A DNA stretch of 7,503 nucleotides from CAMAVK01 sp964362485. Lineage in GTDB: Archaea > Nanobdellota > Nanobdellia > Woesearchaeales > GW2011-AR9. The translations under genes were made by a program, and so were the position numbers. The stretch spans positions 1-7,503 of the forward strand of contig CAYIEX010000083.1 of assembly GCA_964362485.1 (NCBI GenBank), read 5' to 3'. The notes beneath the pieces are model-generated. The model worked only from the letters and a program-made list of their open reading frames with translations. It did no database searches and was not told where the DNA came from. This document shows, piece by piece, positions 4,742 to 7,503 of the stretch. Within the stretch, counting starts at the first letter, position 1. Every line of letters begins with the position of its first letter.

Positions 4742-5110
4742 ATGGTGCTTGTGGATACAGACATTTTTATTGATTTCTTACGAAATAATACTGCTGCAAT
4801 AGAGTTTATAGAAAACCATCTTCACGAAATTAGTTTTTCCGCAATAACAGAGGCCGAACTCTTATCTGGAAAAGAATGTGATAATCAAGAAGTGAGAGAA
4901 AAATTACTTCATTTCCTAGCGCAATTTGAAAAGATTCCAGTTGATAACCCTCTAGTACAAGTGGCGGGAGAGTTTCGACGTAATTATGGCATTGATTTGC
5001 CTGATGCCATTATTGCTGCAACAGCATTTATCATTGATGAACCATTATGTACTCGCAACATTAAACACTTTGAAAAGATAAAAGATATTAATGTAATGAA
5101 ACCATATTAA
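4742..5110 (+). CDS. vapC: PIN-domain ribonuclease toxin (VapC)
   Basis: A 122-residue PIN nuclease. The acidic metal-binding residues are in place: Asp5 in VDTDIFIDFL, Glu39 in ITEAELLSG (35-43), and Asp88 in IDLPDAIIAATA (84-95). The last family motif is CTRNIKHFEKI (103-113), which often has Asn instead of Asp in VapC. Active toxins of this type cleave specific tRNA or rRNA sites in a Mg2+-dependent way and arrest translation. The length is typical and no residue appears missing, so the toxin should be functional. It follows the antitoxin by 3 nt, with GAGG at 4729-4732 as a probable Shine-Dalgarno. Its RNA target cannot be deduced from sequence. Confidence 0.92.
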   Translation: MVLVDTDIFIDFLRNNTAAIEFIENHLHEISFSAITEAELLSGKECDNQEVREKLLHFLAQFEKIPVDNPLVQVAGEFRRNYGIDLPDAIIAATAFIIDEPLCTRNIKHFEKIKDINVMKPY

Positions 5111-5150
5111 TACTAAAGACTGCTCTCGTCCGAAAAAAATAACCCCAAAG

Positions 5151-5159
5151 TTTTAAATA
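5151..5159 (+). promoter_or_regulatory. TATA box for the gene at 5181
   Basis: TTTTAAATA preceded by CCAAAG is centred 26 nt before the ATG at 5181, predicting a leaderless mRNA and separating this gene from the vapBC operon. Confidence 0.6.
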
Positions 5160-5180
5160 GATTCACACCAAAAATAACTG

Positions 5181-5693
5181 ATGGCTTCTTCAAAATATGA
5201 TCTCTCCTGCTACCCTCGGTTTGTTAATTATATCTTTAATCCGGTTGATTCGGAAGGAAGTTATTATGCAGGCGATCTTAAACTCCTTATTGCTGCAGAA
5301 CCTCACTTCCGTATTGTAACGTACGGTGCACGTGAAGCCCGTCTTTTTCCTTATTTACAAACATTTTTTAGTGAAGGCTCAAATCCAACCGTAAGCCATT
5401 TAGAGAGTTTGATTGAAAACCCCAGCGATAAATTCCACCTCGCCCATAGAGATAACTTTGATAGAGTTCCGTTCTATTGGAAAGTTCTTCAAAGGCTTCA
5501 TAAGCAAGGAATAGTGCACTGTGCACTTGAAAACAACTCATTACGGTTTTCTCCCGATCGTGAATTACAATCCGGCGAGAATTATAATAAGACTTACATT
5601 TACAAAGAAAACTTTGAACTAATTACTAAAGGTAAAGCGATGGGCGGTGTAGGTGGTGCTGGCAATAATATGGTTGGTTGGTCCTGGAAATAA
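5181..5693 (+). CDS. orphan hypothetical protein with Gly-rich tail
   Basis: A 170-residue soluble protein with no signal peptide or clear membrane span. It has a compact aromatic-rich N-terminal part (YPRFVNYIFNPVDSEGSYY, 11-29), a central segment with RIVTYGAREARLFPYLQTFF (44-63), and a helical part DRVPFYWKVLQRLHKQGIVH (94-113) that could be one half of a winged helix, though no full HTH is visible. The C-terminus ends in a glycine-rich tail, GKAMGGVGGAGNNMVGWSWK (151-170). The start codon is supported by a well-placed TATA box. It sits between the toxin-antitoxin operon and rpsJ, which has its own promoter. I do not recognise the family and give no function. Confidence 0.75.
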   Translation: MASSKYDLSCYPRFVNYIFNPVDSEGSYYAGDLKLLIAAEPHFRIVTYGAREARLFPYLQTFFSEGSNPTVSHLESLIENPSDKFHLAHRDNFDRVPFYWKVLQRLHKQGIVHCALENNSLRFSPDRELQSGENYNKTYIYKENFELITKGKAMGGVGGAGNNMVGWSWK

Positions 5694-5777
5694 TATGTAA
5701 GTAATGATATCGTTTCGTGTCTCTTTTCCCACTTCGAACCGTATCTTTCTCAGAAAATCCTGTCCCAACCAAAAGAC

Positions 5778-5787
5778 TTATAAATAA
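5778..5787 (+). promoter_or_regulatory. rpsJ promoter TATA box
   Basis: CTTATAAATA is a strong archaeal TATA box. The predicted start near 5808 gives a leader of about 22 nt to the ATG at 5830, or 37 nt to the ATG at 5845. Confidence 0.6.
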
Positions 5788-5812
5788 CCTCAATGATTTT
5801 GAGAAGATGCCT

Positions 5813-5829
5813 GGTAAATTGTAATTACC
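5813..5829 (+). promoter_or_regulatory. small hairpin in the rpsJ leader
   Basis: GGTAA (5813-5817) and TTACC (5825-5829) are inverted repeats ending exactly before the ATG at 5830. If the real start is 5845, this is a leader hairpin that could take part in ribosomal-protein feedback. It is short and may be chance. Confidence 0.3.
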
Positions 5830-6159
5830 ATGCACGATTATACAATGGCACAACGCGCACGAATCAAATTAGCAAGTATTGAAATCGAAAAGATCAACCA
5901 GATCTGCTTCGACATCAAGTCGATTGCCGATAAAACCGGAGTCGATATGAAGGGCCCAATACCTCTTCCTACAAAGAAGTTGAAAGTAACCACCAGAAAG
6001 TCTCCATCCGGTGAAGGTAAGGCAAGCTGGGAGCGTTACGAGATGCGCGTTCATAAGCGTTTAATTGATCTAGGTGCCGACGAGCGAACTCTTCGTCTGG
6101 TTATGCGTGTTCCAATTCCAGAAGGTCTCAGTATTGAAATTGAGATGGTTGACAATTAA
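5830..6159 (+). CDS. rpsJ: 30S ribosomal protein uS10 (archaeal)
   Basis: A core small-subunit protein that binds 16S rRNA in the head domain. Family motifs are intact: ARIKLAS (10-16), GPIPLPTKKLKV (42-53), TRKSPSGEG (55-63, the long loop), MRVHKRLIDL (72-81), and the C-terminal strand SIEIEM (101-106). The frame starts MHDYTMAQRARIKL. Archaeal uS10 proteins usually begin within a few residues of the ARIKL strand and are about 102 residues, so the ATG at 5845 (MAQRARIKL, 104 residues) may be the real start; neither ATG has a clear Shine-Dalgarno. The gene has its own TATA box and ends in a T8 terminator. In many archaea it follows tuf directly. Confidence 0.96.
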   Translation: MHDYTMAQRARIKLASIEIEKINQICFDIKSIADKTGVDMKGPIPLPTKKLKVTTRKSPSGEGKASWERYEMRVHKRLIDLGADERTLRLVMRVPIPEGLSIEIEMVDN

Positions 6160-6160
6160 G

Positions 6161-6168
6161 TTTTTTTT
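6161..6168 (+). terminator. oligo-T terminator of rpsJ
   Basis: Eight consecutive T lie one base after the rpsJ stop codon and are followed by more pyrimidines. Confidence 0.7.
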
Positions 6169-6248
6169 CTCTATTACTTCCTCATAAAGTAAAACGTATT
6201 AGGAAAGAATTAAATGAAGGTGGGATCGTTGACCCCTTATCCCAATCC

Positions 6249-6551
6249 TTGTACCGAAATGCTGAGCAGATGAAATGGTCTTCACTTGCAAGTTATGCTA
6301 CTCCTATGTGGTGCATGGAAATTGCTGGTCTCCAAAATAAATTTCCTTCAGATGAAAAAAGTCATTCACCAGTGTATGACATTAACAAAGATCTGTATGA
6401 TGTTTGTTTACTTGCAAGGAAATTTGAAAGTGAGCCTGATTGTTTCAACCGTTCATATTACTTGAAGGCACGAAGTCAAATTGAAAAAAATTTAATGCTT
6501 TTTTATCTAAACCTTCCTCACCCCCTTCAAAAAATCTGCTGCATGTGCTAA
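6249..6551 (+). CDS. doubtful ORF or gene remnant without a credible start
   Basis: From the TTG at 6249 the frame encodes 100 residues (MYRNAEQMKW...), but it stays open further upstream through protein-like sequence (HKVKRIRKELNEGGIVDPLS, from 6183) with no ATG, GTG or TTG before the rpsJ terminator. That pattern suggests a gene that lost its 5' end. The composition is plausible for a helical protein (DINKDLYDVCLLARKF, then RSYYLKARSQIEKN). The last 15 codons overlap the 3' end of the minus-strand gene and pass through an A7/T6 double terminator-like region (6484-6504), so the natural C-terminus may lie near 6490. No promoter or SD fits the TTG. It may be a pseudogene or noncoding; no family is recognised. 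Confidence 0.35.
   Translation: MYRNAEQMKWSSLASYATPMWCMEIAGLQNKFPSDEKSHSPVYDINKDLYDVCLLARKFESEPDCFNRSYYLKARSQIEKNLMLFYLNLPHPLQKICCMC
6484..6504. terminator. bidirectional terminator-like A7/T6 region
   Basis: AAAAAAA (6484-6490) becomes a T7 run on the minus strand 16-22 nt past the stop of the 284-aa gene, and TTTTTT (6499-6504) serves the plus strand. This is a usual arrangement between convergent genes. Confidence 0.5.
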
Positions 6552-7361
6552 ATACGCAATTCCTTTATCAGATAATCCCAAGCGAAACCGTATGTTTACA
6601 TCTCGTATTGGCGCCGCAATACGAGGTTGGTATCGCAATTTAACTGCCCCAACACCTTCCCGCACTGTTGTTGGTATATCAATTATTCCAAATCGTCTAG
6701 TAAGCGTATGTGCAAACGAATCTGGCGTAGCTTCTTCAGAAATCAAGCCTGTAATCCCTTCTTCCGTTGGCTCATATCTTGGTTCTCCAAACACATCTTT
6801 GAATACCACATAGTTATCTGTAGGTACGCATCCCCACAATTCTCTCTTTTTATTAAGATAGTTAAGTGCGTGTCCAAGTGTCTCAGGTGTCCACTCATTG
6901 CGTACCGGTTTTAATATGGTTGCTGCAAAATACGGTAAAACCTGCATTGTTGGTGCTGCACAGCTTTCTTCATCAACTTTAATTACAGAGCAATAGTCTT
7001 TGAGAATTTCCAAGCGTTTACCTACGCAAAACGAACTAACAGTATGCACCACAATATTTGCTAGTTCGTGATACCCGTCTCTTTTTGGTAAACCGTGAAT
7101 TATTGGTGTTGAGTGCGATAAATCATAATTGGCAAGTACTCCTTCAAGAATTCCAGCATATGCACTTGTGAGTTGTTCAAGACCGTCTTTTCCTAATTCC
7201 TCTGCATTACGGTATAAGTTGTGAACAGATGTAACGAGTTGTTGTGCTGATGTGCCCCGAACTTCAGCGTATGTTGATAAAGAAGGAACCATCTTTTCGA
7301 AAAAATCCACTAACCGTGCTTCTTCTTTTCTATCTAGTCTATATCTCTTTTTCCATGTCAT
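6507..7361 (-). CDS. 284-aa hypothetical protein, possible C-terminal winged-helix region
   Basis: A soluble protein with a basic start (MTWKKRYRLDRKEEARLVDFFEK) and a helical N-terminal half (about 12-80, including QLVTSVHNLYRNAEELGKD at 41-59). A middle region has five cysteines (Cys112, 124, 134, 178 and the like are spread, not paired as CxxC). The C-terminal third has ATPDSFAHTLTRRFGIIDIP (211-230) and ends RFRLGLSDKGIAYLAHAADFL (258-278). That ending resembles the last strand and helix of winged-helix regulators, so a DNA-binding role is possible but not shown. The ATG at 7361 is supported by a TATA box centred 27 nt upstream (leaderless). The gene is convergent with the preceding region. 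No named family is recognised. Confidence 0.8.
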   Translation of the reverse strand: MTWKKRYRLDRKEEARLVDFFEKMVPSLSTYAEVRGTSAQQLVTSVHNLYRNAEELGKDGLEQLTSAYAGILEGVLANYDLSHSTPIIHGLPKRDGYHELANIVVHTVSSFCVGKRLEILKDYCSVIKVDEESCAAPTMQVLPYFAATILKPVRNEWTPETLGHALNYLNKKRELWGCVPTDNYVVFKDVFGEPRYEPTEEGITGLISEEATPDSFAHTLTRRFGIIDIPTTVREGVGAVKLRYQPRIAAPIRDVNIRFRLGLSDKGIAYLAHAADFLKGVRKV

Positions 7362-7383
7362 AGAAGATGAAAAGAAAAAAACA

Positions 7384-7394
7384 GGTTTATAAGG
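7384..7394 (-). promoter_or_regulatory. TATA box of the 284-aa gene
   Basis: CCTTATAAACC on the minus strand is centred about 27 nt before the ATG at 7361, consistent with leaderless transcription. Confidence 0.6.
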
Positions 7395-7422
7395 TTATAT
7401 GTTTCAAAAACAATAAACAATA

Positions 7423-7503
7423 TCACCCCCTTCTCTGCATCTGCAAGACCTTCTCTGCATCTGCAAGATCATAAACACAAACATAATACAAAGAATCAAC
7501 ACC
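7423..7503 (-). CDS. possible C-terminal fragment of a gene entering from the right
   Basis: On the minus strand the frame is open from the window edge to a TGA at 7423-7425, giving 26 residues ending DLADAEKVLQMQRRG. It includes the 20-bp tandem duplication (7430-7469), whose length is not a multiple of three, so the two copies are read in different frames. With so few codons this may be chance. Confidence 0.25.
   Translation of the reverse strand, partial: GVDSLYYVCVYDLADAEKVLQMQRRG
7430..7469. repeat. 20-bp tandem duplication
   Basis: Two adjacent copies (7430-7449, 7450-7469) of CTTCTCTGCATCTGCAAGA plus one variable base, 19 of 20 identical. Each copy holds TGCATCTGCA. The near identity points to a recent duplication or slippage event. 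Confidence 0.8.

Noticed and set aside
5626..6054. Minus-strand frames over the end of the orphan gene and inside rpsJ
   Set aside because: They are antisense to the uS10 gene or cross its promoter, and have no start signals.
6592..6914. Two plus-strand frames inside the 284-aa minus-strand gene
   Set aside because: The minus frame is far longer and has a well-placed TATA box; the plus frames have none.
7403..7503. CRISPR array start from the repeated 20-mer at the right edge
   Set aside because: The copies are directly adjacent with no spacer, so this is a plain tandem duplication.

Overview
This is an AT-rich archaeal window. It carries an archaeal/eukaryotic-type elongation factor 1-alpha, an archaeal uS10, a tRNA-Gly split by an intron at the position usual in archaea, and TATA boxes about 26 bp upstream of many start codons. 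The many small, unrecognised proteins around a conserved translation core suggest a DPANN-type lineage (Woesearchaeota/Pacearchaeota-like). That placement is inference from style, not a phylogenetic result.

Layout. Positions 1-127 hold the 5' end of an unrecognised minus-strand gene. Positions 128-384 are noncoding, with a tandem 8-mer and a hairpin. A minus-strand tRNA-Gly(UCC) with a 39-nt intron lies at 385-495. A plus-strand hypothetical gene follows (609-1301, TraB/PrgY-like at best). The tuf gene (1438-2730) has its own TATA box, a Shine-Dalgarno leader and a strong oligo-T terminator.

From 2731 to 5829 is about 3.1 kb of accessory material. In order it holds a small membrane-anchored protein, a coiled-coil/Gly-Arg-rich ORF that appears broken by a 1-nt frameshift, a MazG-like NTP pyrophosphohydrolase, a convergent zinc-ribbon protein, an AbrB-family antitoxin with a VapC PIN-domain toxin, and an orphan 170-aa protein with a Gly-rich tail. 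A diverged noncoding repeat recurs three times here, and one strong palindrome sits between genes.

The ribosomal gene rpsJ (5830/5845-6159) follows. In many archaea rpsJ lies directly behind tuf, so this segment looks like an insertion into a conserved translation cluster. Downstream is a plus-strand open frame with no good start, probably a gene remnant. It runs into the 3' end of a minus-strand 284-aa hypothetical gene (6507-7361). The right edge has a 20-bp tandem duplication, which may lie in the tail of another minus-strand gene.

Functionally, tuf, rpsJ and the tRNA serve translation. VapB-VapC is a self-regulated toxin-antitoxin pair, and VapC-type PIN nucleases usually cut tRNA or rRNA. 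The MazG-like enzyme is a nucleotide house-cleaning candidate. The remaining proteins have no function I can assign from sequence. Most genes have their own promoter. At least five appear leaderless, while tuf and the frameshifted gene have Shine-Dalgarno leaders.
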